From Calditrichia bacterium (GTDB lineage: Bacteria; Calditrichota; Calditrichia; Calditrichales; Calditrichaceae), in the NCBI GenBank assembly GCA_026983775.1, contig JALSTK010000155.1, positions 1 through 34,719 on the forward strand: a stretch of 34,719 nt of DNA, in the 5' to 3' direction. Under the pieces are notes generated by a model that was given only the letters and a program-made list of their open reading frames with translations, was not told the origin of the DNA and made no database searches. This document shows, piece by piece, positions 23,915 through 32,700 of this stretch (the stretch's first letter is position 1; each line of letters begins with the position of its first letter). The translations under genes and the position numbers were made by a program.

Positions 23915-23942
23915 ATATTAATGGTAATATATTTATTATCAA
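23915..23942 (-). promoter_or_regulatory. oxyR promoter with palindrome over the -10; possibly leaderless
   Basis: On the minus strand TTGATA (23937-23942), a 16-base spacer and TAATAT (23915-23920) resemble a housekeeping promoter. The oxyR ATG begins only 5 bases after the -10, so the transcript would start at or very near the start codon. The -10 lies in the palindrome ATATTA-N4-TAATAT (23915-23930), a possible OxyR self-repression site. The region is very AT-rich, so both calls carry chance risk. Confidence 0.45.
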
Positions 23943-23943
23943 T

Positions 23944-23972
23944 TTGAATTATGAAATTACGCTATGTATGTT
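23944..23972 (+). promoter_or_regulatory. dps promoter candidate
   Basis: TTGAAT (23944-23949), a 17-base spacer and TATGTT (23967-23972) match a housekeeping promoter. A start near 23979 gives a leader of about 36 bases with AAAGGAG ahead of the dps ATG at 24015. The AT-rich palindrome and oxyR promoter lie directly upstream of the -35, where OxyR-type activators bind. Confidence 0.45.
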
Positions 23973-24014
23973 GTAAATGCAAAAAATAATATAAACAAAA
24001 AAGGAGAAATCAAA

Positions 24015-24491
24015 ATGGAACAATTCAATGTCTTTGGTTTGCCCAAAAAGTACACCGATGAAATGGCGGACAAATTAAATCAATTACTGAGCGATTTTCA
24101 AATCTATTACCAAAATTTAAGAGGCATGCACTGGAATATAAAAGGGGCTCATTTTCTGGTTCTGCATGTCAAGTTGGAGGAATTGTATAATGTGGCGGCT
24201 GAAAATGTGGATGAAATTGCCGAGCGGATTTTAATATTGGAGAATCAGCCTTTGCATACTCTGCAGGATTATGTTCAACAAAGCAGCTTACCCGTAGCCA
24301 GGGATGTACGGGATCCGCAGCAGGCCATAAACTTTGTAATCGGTAATCTGAAGGCTTTAATTGATCTGGAACGTAAGCTCATTAGTGTGGCTGAGGCATA
24401 TAATGATCACGGCACCATTACGATCCTTAGTGATTATATTTCCAGACAGGAAAAAGAAGTGTGGATGCTGCGTTCTTCCCTGCAAGAATGA
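24015..24491 (+). CDS. dps: Dps-family ferritin-like DNA-protecting protein
   Basis: The protein has 158 residues starting at ATG 24015, preceded by AAAGGAGAAATCAAA; an in-frame ATG 17 codons upstream is rejected because it lies before the ribosome site. The Dps ferroxidase signature is seen: His39 in GMHWNIKG, His51 in LHVKLEELY, Asp66 and Glu70 in NVDEIAERI. These residues bind iron between two subunits of the 12-mer, which oxidises Fe(II) with peroxide and stores it. The N-terminus is short and lacks a Lys-rich tail, so direct DNA binding is doubtful. It is divergent from oxyR and 99 bases ahead of the catalase gene on the same strand. Confidence 0.92.
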   Translation: MEQFNVFGLPKKYTDEMADKLNQLLSDFQIYYQNLRGMHWNIKGAHFLVLHVKLEELYNVAAENVDEIAERILILENQPLHTLQDYVQQSSLPVARDVRDPQQAINFVIGNLKALIDLERKLISVAEAYNDHGTITILSDYISRQEKEVWMLRSSLQE

Positions 24492-24518
24492 AGGCGTTTA
24501 TGTAAGGATCAACTAATT

Positions 24519-24559
24519 CACCGTTTTGTGCAGAAAGTCAGTCGGTGTTTTTTGCACAA
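24519..24559 (+). promoter_or_regulatory. Two overlapping, mutually exclusive inverted repeats between dps and catalase
   Basis: CACCG (24519-24523) pairs with CGGTG (24543-24547) and is followed by six T (24548-24553), a terminator-like arrangement with a short stem. TTGTGCA (24526-24532) pairs with TGCACAA (24553-24559), using the loop of the first stem and the last T of its tail. The two folds cannot coexist. This may be a weak terminator with a competing fold, or coincidence. Confidence 0.35.
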
Positions 24560-24590
24560 CTCAAATTTTAATTAAGTCAAGGAGAAAGAA

Positions 24591-26033
24591 ATGAGTAAAA
24601 AGAAAACCTTAACCGGTTCGGCGGGTATTCCGATCAGTGATAATCAGAATTCACTTACCGCCGGAGAGCGGGGGCCAACTCTGTTACAGGATCATCAATT
24701 GCTTAACAAGCTGGCTCATTTTCACAGAGAGCGTATCCCGGAGCGGGTGGTACATGCCAAAGCAGCCGGAGCCTATGGAACCTTCACAGTTACCAAGGAT
24801 ATCACATCCTATACCAAAGCCAGGCTTTTTTCGGAAATCGGTAAAAAAACCGAAGTCTTCGGACGGTTTTCCACGGTTGCCGGTGAAAAAGGCTCGGCCG
24901 ATACGGTACGGGATGTTCGTGGTTTTGCTCTTAAATTTTATACGGAAGAAGGAAACTGGGATCTGGTTGGCAATAATACACCGGTGTTCTTCATAAGGGA
25001 TGCTATGAAATTTCCGGATTTTATTCATACCCAGAAACGGGTGGCGCAAAGCAATCTGCGTTCGGAGACAATGTGGTGGGATTTTTGGTCGTTAGTACCC
25101 GAATCTTTGCATCAGGTAACTATTTTGTTTTCGGATCGTGGCATTCCTCAGGGAATTCCCTACATGAATGGCTACGGTAGCCACACCTTTAGCTTTATCA
25201 ACAGCAACAACGAGCGTTTCTGGGTGAAATTTCATTTTAAGACCCGCCAGGGGATTCAAAATATGGAGCCGGAAGAAGCGGATCGTCTTGCCGGTAAGGA
25301 TGCGGATTATCATACGCGGATGTTATTCGAGGCTATTGAGAACAGGGAATATCCGCAGTGGACGCTTTATGTGCAGATCATGCCCGAAACAGAGGCGGAA
25401 AACTACCGCTGGAATCCCTTTGACCTGACCAAGGTCTGGTCTCATCAAGACTACCCCCTGATTGAGGTAGGGATACTGGAGCTAAATCGTAATCCGCAGA
25501 ACTATTTTGCCGAGGTGGAACAATCGGCTTTTTCACCGGCCAATGTCGTACCGGGGATTTCTTTTTCACCGGATAAAATGCTACAAGCCCGGATTTTTGC
25601 CTATGCAGATGCACATCGTTACCGGCTGGGAGTCAATCACGAACAAATCCCGGTAAACAAGCCCAGGGCGGCTAAAGTGAACAATTACCAGCGCGACGGA
25701 TACATGGTAACAGGAGATAACGGCGGTGCTGCCGTGAATTACGAGCCCAATAGTTTTGGCGGACCGGTAGAGGATGCTGCATATAAAGAGCCACCTCTAA
25801 AGATATGGGGTGATGCCGATCGCTACGATCAAAAGCGCGGTGTAGATGATGACTATGTGCAACCCGGAGCATTGTTTCGGCTCCTTTCTGCTGAAGAACA
25901 GACGCGTCTGATTAATAATATTGTCGAGAGTTTAAAGAAAGTACCCAAAGATATTCAGCAACGGATGGTCGGTCATTTCCTGCGTGCGGATAAATCCTAT
26001 GGAGAAGGGGTGGCCAAAGGATTAGGATTGTAA
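24591..26033 (+). CDS. katA: Monofunctional haem catalase
   Basis: The protein has 480 residues, the small-subunit (clade 3) size. The distal haem pocket is complete: His55 in [12 protein letters not shown], Ser in [12 protein letters not shown] and Asn128 in [11 protein letters not shown]. The proximal Tyr lies in [14 protein letters not shown]. Other family blocks are [22 protein letters not shown] and PVNKPR. The enzyme converts hydrogen peroxide to water and oxygen in the cytosol. AAGGAG lies upstream of the ATG. It follows dps by 99 bases and may share its transcript. OxyR control is expected from the divergent oxyR gene. Nothing is missing. Confidence 0.95.
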   Translation: MSKKKTLTGSAGIPISDNQNSLTAGERGPTLLQDHQLLNKLAHFHRERIPERVVHAKAAGAYGTFTVTKDITSYTKARLFSEIGKKTEVFGRFSTVAGEKGSADTVRDVRGFALKFYTEEGNWDLVGNNTPVFFIRDAMKFPDFIHTQKRVAQSNLRSETMWWDFWSLVPESLHQVTILFSDRGIPQGIPYMNGYGSHTFSFINSNNERFWVKFHFKTRQGIQNMEPEEADRLAGKDADYHTRMLFEAIENREYPQWTLYVQIMPETEAENYRWNPFDLTKVWSHQDYPLIEVGILELNRNPQNYFAEVEQSAFSPANVVPGISFSPDKMLQARIFAYADAHRYRLGVNHEQIPVNKPRAAKVNNYQRDGYMVTGDNGGAAVNYEPNSFGGPVEDAAYKEPPLKIWGDADRYDQKRGVDDDYVQPGALFRLLSAEEQTRLINNIVESLKKVPKDIQQRMVGHFLRADKSYGEGVAKGLGL

Positions 26034-26096
26034 GCCGGGCTTAATTGATATACCCGGCGGGGCTGCCGGTTATAACAAAAGCCTGCAGCCCCTTTT
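26034..26096 (+). terminator. Tandem hairpins ending the dps-catalase unit
   Basis: First hairpin: GCCGGG / CCCGGC (26034-26039, 26053-26058), starting right after the catalase stop codon. Second hairpin: GGGGCTGC / GCAGCCCC (26059-26066, 26085-26092), followed by TTTT (26093-26096). The second is a plausible Rho-independent terminator. The stems are palindromic and may also act on the convergent efflux operon, though the minus strand lacks a T-tract at this point. Confidence 0.75.
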
Positions 26097-26131
26097 AAAA
26101 GAGAGCCTATTTTTTTATAAAAAAATTGAAT

Positions 26132-29100
26132 TTATTGAATACCATTCTCCTTTCTTCCTTCGAACAAATAATAAAAAGCGGGAATCACGAACAGGGTTAA
26201 AAGAGTCGAAGTCAGCAAACCGCCGATACTGACTACGCCCAGGGGCTGCCTCATCTCCACACCGGAGGAGCCTATACCGATCGCCAACGGTAACATACCC
26301 AGGATAATAGCTATTGTGGACATAATGATCGGTTTTAATTTAGTCGGACAGGCTTCGATTAAAGCACTTTTTACATCCATCTTCTGTTCGCGAACCAGCT
26401 GATTGGTATAATCGAGCATTAAAATAGCATTATTTACCACAATGCCGATTAACATAATGATAGCCATCAGCGAGGTAATGGCAAAGGATATATGGGTATA
26501 GTAGAGTGAGGCTAACACGCCGATTATGGCCAGGGGCACGGTGAGTAGAATAAAGAGGGGTTGCACAAAACTTTCCAGGATAGCAGCTAACAGCATATAA
26601 GTTAAAAGAAGGGCCAGAATAAAAGCGAAGGACATATCACTGATCATTTCGTTCATCATCTCCGCCATACCGGACCACTTTATTTTGTAACCGGCCGGAA
26701 AGTTAATTTCTTCCAAACGTCTGTTAATTTCTTTGGTTACATTACCCATGGGCACTCCCGGCTCCGGCGCCCCGGTAAACAGGATAGCCTTGTATTTATC
26801 CCGATGCAGAATTTTGGAGTAGCTCTTGGTGAAGCGAATATCCGCCAACTGGGATAAGCGGTAGACCACCCCTCTCGGAGAGGGAATGGAAATGCGGCCG
26901 ATTTTTTCCGGAGAATCCACGGAGGCATCGTCCATGGTTACGGTAATATCATATTCTTCGCCGTTTTCCAGATATTTTGAAGCCGTGATTCCTACCAGAG
27001 CCGCGCGTACGGTTAAAGCAATCTCCTGAACGCTAATTCCGGATTCGGCCAGCATGGTGCGTTTGGGGGTAACGGTGATTTCCGGTTTGCCCTCTCTGGA
27101 GCTTTGATCAAGGTTGATCAGACCGGGTACATCATGGATTTTTTGTAAGATTTGGGTTTTAAGATGGTTCAGAGTTTCCATATCCTGGCCCATAAGAAAG
27201 AATTGTAAAGGCGAACCCTGTTTGGAAGAAAAAGATTTGTAGTTTACCGTAATCAGGCGGGCATTGGGAATATCGGAAAAATCTTTCACAAAAGAAGTAA
27301 CATAGTAATCGAGCTTATGTTGGCGTTGATCTACAGGAACAAGATTGACATCCATTCGTGCCAAATTAGTGCCCACATTCGAATCATTGATGCGGCCCAA
27401 TTCGGTAATGATATTTATCACTCCCGGATAGTTGTGAATTTTTTCTTCCATAGTCTTCAATACCTTACCGGTCTCATGGAGATTATATTCCTGAGGAAGT
27501 TCGACGGTAATCTGAAGTTGACCGTTGTCTGAGTTTGGCATCATATCAAAGCCGATTTTCGGTCCATAAAATACTACAGATAAAATAAACAGCAGGAAAG
27601 AAACGACAAGAATAATAAAGCTGACCCTTTTATTTTGCAGAGACTTGCGTAGTAGTTTTTTGTAAAAAATATCCCACGATCGATAAAACGTATCCATTTT
27701 TTCGGATAATCTACCTGTCTTGTTGCCTTCGCGCAGCATCAAGGAAGCCAGCATGGGGGTAAGCGTAAAGGAAAAGAGCAGAGAAAATAAGGTGGAAAAA
27801 GAGGCGGCCAAAGCCAGCTCTTTCATAAAGCGGCCCACCATGGATGACATATTGGCGATAGGCAAAAAGACTACGACATTCGTCAGAGTAGCGGCTATAA
27901 CCGCCACAGCTACCTCCGTTGTACCCTTGAGTGCGGCCTTCCGGCGATCATTCCCCATGCTTTTATGGCGAAAAATATTTTCAATCACCACAACGGAGTT
28001 GGAGACCAGTACCCCCACGGAGACCGAGATGCCCATAAGGGACATAATGTTAAGGCTCATATTAAAAAGCCGGAACAAAAGGAAGGTAGATATAATCGAA
28101 GCCGGCATGGATAGCGCCACAATAATCGTAGATCGGATATTAAATAAAAAGAGGAATAGAATGAGCGATGTAAAGAGGATACCGAGAATAATATTACTCA
28201 TGGTGTCGTTTACAGAGCTGCGTGTGAAGTTCGCTTTATCACTGGCGACTTTCAGGGATAATCCTTCCGGGAGCTCTTTTTGAATTTCCGGAAGCGCCTT
28301 TTTTACGGCGTCGGAAACAGTTACTTCATTCCCGTCGGAACTTTTAATGATGGACAGATGCACGGCGTTGGAATCGGTTCTCTGTGAAACGGCATCAAAA
28401 AAGATAGTTCGTTCAATGATATCTTTCCCGCCATCCTGAACGTCGGCAATTTGACCTAATTTTTTATTGCCGAATGCAGTTGGAATCTGCAAATTGCGCA
28501 GTTCACGGATACTTTGAAATTTACCCTTGACACGCGTGGAATATTCCTGATTGCGGATCGTAAAGGTTCCGCCGGGCAAGTCGATGTTCTGGGAAGCAAG
28601 GATACGGATTAACCGAGGAAGAGAAATATAATTTTTATAAACCACCCGGTTTTGCAGGGCAACGCGGATTTCCCGTTTTTGACCCCCGGTTATTTTTACA
28701 TCGGCCACTCCGTTAATCTGCGAAAAACGATCCTTTAACTTGGTGTCCGCCAGTTGGTAAAGTGTTCTGGGATCCAGGTTACCACTTAAAATCAAATCGA
28801 TGATCGGTGCAGCTTTAATATCGATTTTCTGAATAATAGGTTTCTTGGCATCTGCGGGCAGGGTATTTATAATCTGGTCGACTTTATCCTTTACCTCCTG
28901 ATTGGCCACATTCACATTTTTAGACAAGTCGAATTCCAGAAGAGTAATGGCTACCCCTTCCAGATTATAGGATTCGATCCTTTTAATCTGACTAATCGTG
29001 GCCACGGCATCTTCAATTTTCTTGGTAATCAGAGTTTCGGTTTCTTTCGGACCGGCACCGGGGTAGATCGTGGTAACCGTTACATAGGGGATTTCCACCT

Positions 29101-29215
29101 CGGGCATATGATTCAGATTTAATTTATTGAAAGCAAGTCCGCCGAAAATTATAAATACCAGCAGTAACATGGTGGTAAGTACAGGGCGGTCTATAGATAG
29201 TTTAGCTAAAAACAT
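26132..29215 (-). CDS. RND-family efflux permease lacking the usual proton-relay residues
   Basis: The protein has 1027 residues with the AcrB/HAE1 layout: helix 1 at the N-terminus (TTMLLLVFIIFGGLAF), a first periplasmic loop (about 40-335), helices 2-6, a second large loop and helices 8-12. The helix-4 block reads GVLVSNSVVVIENI, with Ser405-Asn406 where AcrB has Asp407-Asp408. The helix-10 block reads GIVVNNAILMLDY, with Asn at about 928 where AcrB has Lys940. Asn in helix 10 is, as far as I recall, common in a branch of the family; loss of both acids in helix 4 is more striking. The frame is intact and the rest of the fold looks normal. It forms a tripartite pump with the adaptor and TolC-like genes upstream. 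Confidence 0.92.
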   Translation of the reverse strand: MFLAKLSIDRPVLTTMLLLVFIIFGGLAFNKLNLNHMPEVEIPYVTVTTIYPGAGPKETETLITKKIEDAVATISQIKRIESYNLEGVAITLLEFDLSKNVNVANQEVKDKVDQIINTLPADAKKPIIQKIDIKAAPIIDLILSGNLDPRTLYQLADTKLKDRFSQINGVADVKITGGQKREIRVALQNRVVYKNYISLPRLIRILASQNIDLPGGTFTIRNQEYSTRVKGKFQSIRELRNLQIPTAFGNKKLGQIADVQDGGKDIIERTIFFDAVSQRTDSNAVHLSIIKSSDGNEVTVSDAVKKALPEIQKELPEGLSLKVASDKANFTRSSVNDTMSNIILGILFTSLILFLFLFNIRSTIIVALSMPASIISTFLLFRLFNMSLNIMSLMGISVSVGVLVSNSVVVIENIFRHKSMGNDRRKAALKGTTEVAVAVIAATLTNVVVFLPIANMSSMVGRFMKELALAASFSTLFSLLFSFTLTPMLASLMLREGNKTGRLSEKMDTFYRSWDIFYKKLLRKSLQNKRVSFIILVVSFLLFILSVVFYGPKIGFDMMPNSDNGQLQITVELPQEYNLHETGKVLKTMEEKIHNYPGVINIITELGRINDSNVGTNLARMDVNLVPVDQRQHKLDYYVTSFVKDFSDIPNARLITVNYKSFSSKQGSPLQFFLMGQDMETLNHLKTQILQKIHDVPGLINLDQSSREGKPEITVTPKRTMLAESGISVQEIALTVRAALVGITASKYLENGEEYDITVTMDDASVDSPEKIGRISIPSPRGVVYRLSQLADIRFTKSYSKILHRDKYKAILFTGAPEPGVPMGNVTKEINRRLEEINFPAGYKIKWSGMAEMMNEMISDMSFAFILALLLTYMLLAAILESFVQPLFILLTVPLAIIGVLASLYYTHISFAITSLMAIIMLIGIVVNNAILMLDYTNQLVREQKMDVKSALIEACPTKLKPIIMSTIAIILGMLPLAIGIGSSGVEMRQPLGVVSIGGLLTSTLLTLFVIPAFYYLFEGRKENGIQ

Positions 29216-29225
29216 TACGCCTCCT

Positions 29226-30275
29226 CTACTTTACCACGTTAATTTTTATACCGTCCGTGAGACGGGCATTCCCTTTGATAATTAAAGAATCACCTGTGGT
29301 CAGGCCCCGATCAATTTCGTAAAAGATGCCGGATTCATTTTTAATAGAAATATTTTGTCTTTTGGCCTTACCGTTTACGGCCAGGAAGACATATTTTTCA
29401 GAGTTCTCGCTACGAACCAGATTGCGGGGAACCACAATGGCTTTTTCATTTTTATATAGAACAACTTTTACGTCCGCGGTAAGACCGGGAAGAATTCGGC
29501 CGTTGGGGTTATCAAAAATGAGATCGGCAGAAAAGGCCTGCTTCATAGGATCCACACTGAGAGATAGATCACTTACGTATCCGGGATAGGTACGGCCGTT
29601 GGTGGTGGCCAGAACCTTCATTCCTTTCTGAATCAACTTACGTTCACTATCCGAAAGCCAGATGCGGATTTTCATTTTATTCAGCTGAGCAATCGTAAAG
29701 AGCGGAGTCTTGGCTTTAACATTATCTCCTTCATGGACCATGATTTCCGTAACCACTCCGGAGTAAGGCGCATCCAATTGCAGCATATCTTTCATGATTT
29801 CATAATTACGCTTATCCACTTTAAACCTGGTCTGAATGCCGTCGAACTGAGCCTGTGCGATTTCCCCTTTTTCGTATAAGGCTTTCATTCTCTGATAAGA
29901 TTTTCTGGAATTTTCGTAGGCAGCCTTAGCCTGTTGATATTGGGAAGCGGGAGCATCTTCAGGGAAACGGATAATTATTTGATCCTTTTTTACTTTCGCC
30001 CCGGGTTGCACCGTAATATGATCTATCCTGCCACCGATCATAGCCCCGACAGTCGTCTCTTTAAATCCCTTAAATTTTCCAAAAAAAGTGATATACTTTT
30101 CGAAAACCCGGGGCTTGATCTGTTCTACAACGACCGGCAAACCGTTTTCTTTCTGGATTTCTTCCATACTCTTCGATCCGTTCTGTTTCTGCGAACCACA
30201 ACCGTTTAAGAATCCTGTGGAAAGGACAAAGCCCAGAACAAGGAGGTACGTCTTAATATTTCTAAGTTTCATCAT
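29226..30275 (-). CDS. RND efflux periplasmic adaptor (membrane fusion protein), lipoprotein
   Basis: The protein has 349 residues from ATG 30275; the next codon is also ATG (30272) and is better spaced from GAGGA, so either start is possible. A lipoprotein signal ends at Cys26 (GFLNGC). The lipoyl-like half-motifs follow (IGGRIDHITVQPGAKVKKDQ, later APYSGVVTEIMVHEGDNVKA), with a helical hairpin between them (about 110-160), a beta-barrel part and a membrane-proximal domain with VVPRNLVRSENSEKYVFLAVNGKAKRQNI. The adaptor joins the permease to the outer-membrane channel. It lies 18 bases after the TolC-like gene and 10 before the permease gene in the same operon. Confidence 0.92.
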   Translation of the reverse strand: MMKLRNIKTYLLVLGFVLSTGFLNGCGSQKQNGSKSMEEIQKENGLPVVVEQIKPRVFEKYITFFGKFKGFKETTVGAMIGGRIDHITVQPGAKVKKDQIIIRFPEDAPASQYQQAKAAYENSRKSYQRMKALYEKGEIAQAQFDGIQTRFKVDKRNYEIMKDMLQLDAPYSGVVTEIMVHEGDNVKAKTPLFTIAQLNKMKIRIWLSDSERKLIQKGMKVLATTNGRTYPGYVSDLSLSVDPMKQAFSADLIFDNPNGRILPGLTADVKVVLYKNEKAIVVPRNLVRSENSEKYVFLAVNGKAKRQNISIKNESGIFYEIDRGLTTGDSLIIKGNARLTDGIKINVVK

Positions 30276-30293
30276 ATTTTCCTCTATTTTTAG

Positions 30294-31721
30294 CTATTTG
30301 TGTAACAGATTTTTTATGAATTCAGTGGAGGTAGAATCAAGTTTCCCAACCAAATCGAACAATTCCGCTTTAGCGATCAGATAATCATGAATAGAATTGG
30401 TAAAATTGGTTTTGGCCTGACTCAGAGCAATGTCCGCGTCTTTAAGCTCCAGCTCGCTGCTTAACCCCTGTTGGTAGCGATCTTCAGCAATCTGATATGC
30501 TTTCTTGGCCAGATCGATATTATCCTGCATTAATTCGATTAGTTTTTTGACTCGTTTCAAATCGTTCACTTTACTTTTAATGCTTGTAACGGTGGCATCG
30601 GAGAGGGTGCTGATTTGCTCGTCGGTCTGTTTGGCGGTAATTTGATCTTGTTGTACTTTGTGGGCAGTACGTCCGCCCTGGAATAAATTGATGGAAAAGG
30701 TCACGCCTATCATGGAAGATTGATAATTTTGAAAATTCCAACCTTCACCGGAGCCGGCATAGGAATAATTTCCAAAAGCGGCCAGGGTCGGCCAATATCC
30801 CCCGCGATCAATGGCCGTCAGTTCATCATCCAATTGTCGTTTAATTTGCAAGGTACGAATCGTTAAGTTCGATTTAAGTGCTTCCCGAATCAGCTCTTTC
30901 TGCGAAGGAAGAGGCGCATCCTCATATTGCATTTTCCCTATCACCGTGATGGCTGTGTTCTGATCAATATGTAAAAGTATTTTCAATCCGTCTTGGGCGC
31001 TGAGTAAGACATTTTCCAATTGGAGGATGATCGGTTGAAGATTTTTTACACGTACTTCAGCCTGCATCAAGTTGAAATTGGAAATAAGTCCCTGTTCGTG
31101 CATGGATTTAATATTCTGCAGATGCTCCTGGGCATTTGCAAAGCGACTTTTAGCAATATTCAGCAGATCCCGGGCCAGCAGAACACCATAAAAGGCTTTT
31201 TTAACATTTAATGCGGTTTTGGAAACCGTACTCTTTAGTTTTTCTTCGGAAAGGTGCAAATAAATTTGAGAAGCACCGATGCCGCGCAGGACCGCGGAAT
31301 TAAATAGAATCTGAGTAACTTGAAGTTGCGCCTGATAGCTGTTTTCGCGGGCAAAGGTCTGTAATTTAAAACCGAGGGGCATAAATTTGGATGCATCGTA
31401 AGGTAACACACCCTCGTCGAATAGAATACCATAGGTAGCATTATTCAACATGGCTCTGAAGTCGGGGAAAGCCATTTTCGGTTTTTGTAAAAAATGGGAG
31501 AGATTCGCCGAAAGGGCCACGGTTGGCAGAGCATAACCAAAGGCTTCCTTTACGGCCGCTTTGGCTTTGTCCACCTCCAACCGTGAAACTTCAACTTCGC
31601 GGTTGTTCTTAAGAGCCATGTCAAGCGCCTGGTCCAGGGTCAGTTGCTGCTCCTGTGCCCATAAAAGGGGGGTGGTAAACAGCAACAAGAGAAGAATAAA
31701 AATTTGCTCCTTCTTCTTCAT
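30294..31721 (-). CDS. TolC-family outer-membrane efflux protein
   Basis: The protein has 475 residues with a signal peptide (about 1-22, FILLLLLFTTPLLWAQ). Two OEP repeats are seen. The first begins QQLTLDQALDMALKNNREVEVSRLEVDKAKAAVKEAFG. The second ends with the long helical stretch AKKAYQIAEDRYQQGLSSELELKDADIALSQAKTNF, a hallmark of TolC proteins. It forms a trimeric channel from the outer membrane into the periplasm. AAGGAG precedes the ATG. It is the first gene of the efflux operon and has a 196-base leader region after the TetR-family gene. Confidence 0.92.
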   Translation of the reverse strand: MKKKEQIFILLLLLFTTPLLWAQEQQLTLDQALDMALKNNREVEVSRLEVDKAKAAVKEAFGYALPTVALSANLSHFLQKPKMAFPDFRAMLNNATYGILFDEGVLPYDASKFMPLGFKLQTFARENSYQAQLQVTQILFNSAVLRGIGASQIYLHLSEEKLKSTVSKTALNVKKAFYGVLLARDLLNIAKSRFANAQEHLQNIKSMHEQGLISNFNLMQAEVRVKNLQPIILQLENVLLSAQDGLKILLHIDQNTAITVIGKMQYEDAPLPSQKELIREALKSNLTIRTLQIKRQLDDELTAIDRGGYWPTLAAFGNYSYAGSGEGWNFQNYQSSMIGVTFSINLFQGGRTAHKVQQDQITAKQTDEQISTLSDATVTSIKSKVNDLKRVKKLIELMQDNIDLAKKAYQIAEDRYQQGLSSELELKDADIALSQAKTNFTNSIHDYLIAKAELFDLVGKLDSTSTEFIKNLLHK

Positions 31722-31765
31722 TTAATACTCCTTAAATGTGTTTTCGTAGTGTCAAAAGTCTCTTG

Positions 31766-31787
31766 CTCCAAAGGGAATCCTTCGGAG
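31766..31787 (-). promoter_or_regulatory. Stable hairpin in the leader of the efflux operon
   Basis: On the minus strand CTCCGAAGG-ATTC-CCTTTGGAG forms a 9-pair stem (one G-T pair) with a 4-base loop, 45 bases before the TolC-like start codon. No T-tract follows, so it is not a typical terminator. A further 5-pair stem AGCCG-TGGG-CGGCT lies upstream at 31838-31851. They could be leader-RNA elements or the end of the TetR transcript. Confidence 0.4.
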
Positions 31788-31917
31788 TTTGAGAATATAA
31801 CGCAGGGCAATGTATTAATTTGTTTAATAAACTTATCAGCCGCCCACGGCTTCGTTTCGGCCGCAAAAATGTGGAATTCATTAATAAACCCATACCAAAG
31901 ATAAAATTTAAACACGA

Positions 31918-32556
31918 TTATGTGTCTAAAATTCCCTGAAAAATGAGTTTGGTATATTCATTCATTAAAACAGAACGTTTGATGCGGAACAGTTGATTCA
32001 CTTCAGGTTCGATAACGGAATAAATCTTAATCATTCCGATTAATTGCATCCAGATCAACAAGACCGTTGGCAGAGGATTCAAATCCTTGCGAATAATTCC
32101 TTCCTGCTTACCTTCGTCCACAAGAAGAATCCATTTGTTTAAGAAGGCCTGGTCCATTTCCTCATTGCGGCGATGATCTTCCGTGTCCTTACTGAATTCA
32201 ATACGATTGGTCATAAAGTAAAAAAACAGATTAAAATAATCCGGATGTTTGCTCTGAAAACGAAAAATGACTTTAAGTAAGATTTCAATTTTGTTCCGGG
32301 TGGATTTCGCTTTTTTTAAAGAATCATCCACCATTTTAAACAGGATTTCCTGACCGCGTAAAAAGATGGCAAACAGTAAATCTTCTTTGTTTTTAAAATA
32401 GAGATACAGAGTCGCCTTGCCGAGTTCGGCCTTTTCGGCTATGGCTGCCATAGTAACGCGGTCAAAACCTTCCTTAAAAACCACCCGTTCCGCTGCGTCA
32501 ATAATGTCATTTCGTCGTTGCAGTCTTTCCCGTTCTCTTCTTTCCGCAACCCCCAT
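31918..32556 (-). CDS. TetR-family transcriptional regulator
   Basis: The protein has 212 residues. The N-terminal DNA-binding domain is typical (RNDIIDAAERVVFKEGFDRVTMAAIAEKAELGKATLYLYFKNKEDLL); the C-terminal ligand domain is diverged, as usual. A strong GGAGG (32561-32565) precedes the ATG. The gene is read ahead of the TolC-adaptor-permease operon on the same strand, so it is the likely repressor of the pump, released by a pump substrate. Its own promoter holds a perfect palindrome (see 32590-32604), suggesting autoregulation. No second copy of that palindrome was found before the TolC-like gene. The inducer cannot be read from the sequence. Confidence 0.9.
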   Translation of the reverse strand: MGVAERRERERLQRRNDIIDAAERVVFKEGFDRVTMAAIAEKAELGKATLYLYFKNKEDLLFAIFLRGQEILFKMVDDSLKKAKSTRNKIEILLKVIFRFQSKHPDYFNLFFYFMTNRIEFSKDTEDHRRNEEMDQAFLNKWILLVDEGKQEGIIRKDLNPLPTVLLIWMQLIGMIKIYSVIEPEVNQLFRIKRSVLMNEYTKLIFQGILDT

Positions 32557-32581
32557 CTGTCCTCCAATATGGTGACGATAA

Positions 32582-32609
32582 ATTATTTTCTGACCAATGG
32601 TCAGTTAAA
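32582..32609 (-). promoter_or_regulatory. tetR promoter with the palindromic operator in its spacer
   Basis: On the minus strand TTTAAC (32604-32609), a 16-base spacer and AATAAT (32582-32587) form a reasonable -35/-10 pair, giving a start near 32575 and an 18-base leader with GGAGG. The spacer contains the perfect palindrome CTGACC-AAT-GGTCAG (32590-32604), which touches the -35. Binding there would exclude polymerase, as in typical TetR autorepression. Confidence 0.65.
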
Positions 32610-32700
32610 GAATGGCAAGTTTAAGAAATAAATGAATTAAATCAAAGGATTTTTTTTAAAAACAGGATTTAAACAGCTTACAAAAATAGTCGGCGGGAAT

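Noticed and set aside
27720-28283. 187-codon + strand frame opposite the RND permease
   Set aside because: Antisense to transmembrane-helix coding sequence, composition explained by the real gene.
32637-32672. TTAAATC / GATTTAA repeat after the glycosyltransferase gene as a terminator
   Set aside because: AT-only stem with a long loop and a T-run inside the loop; too weak to call.
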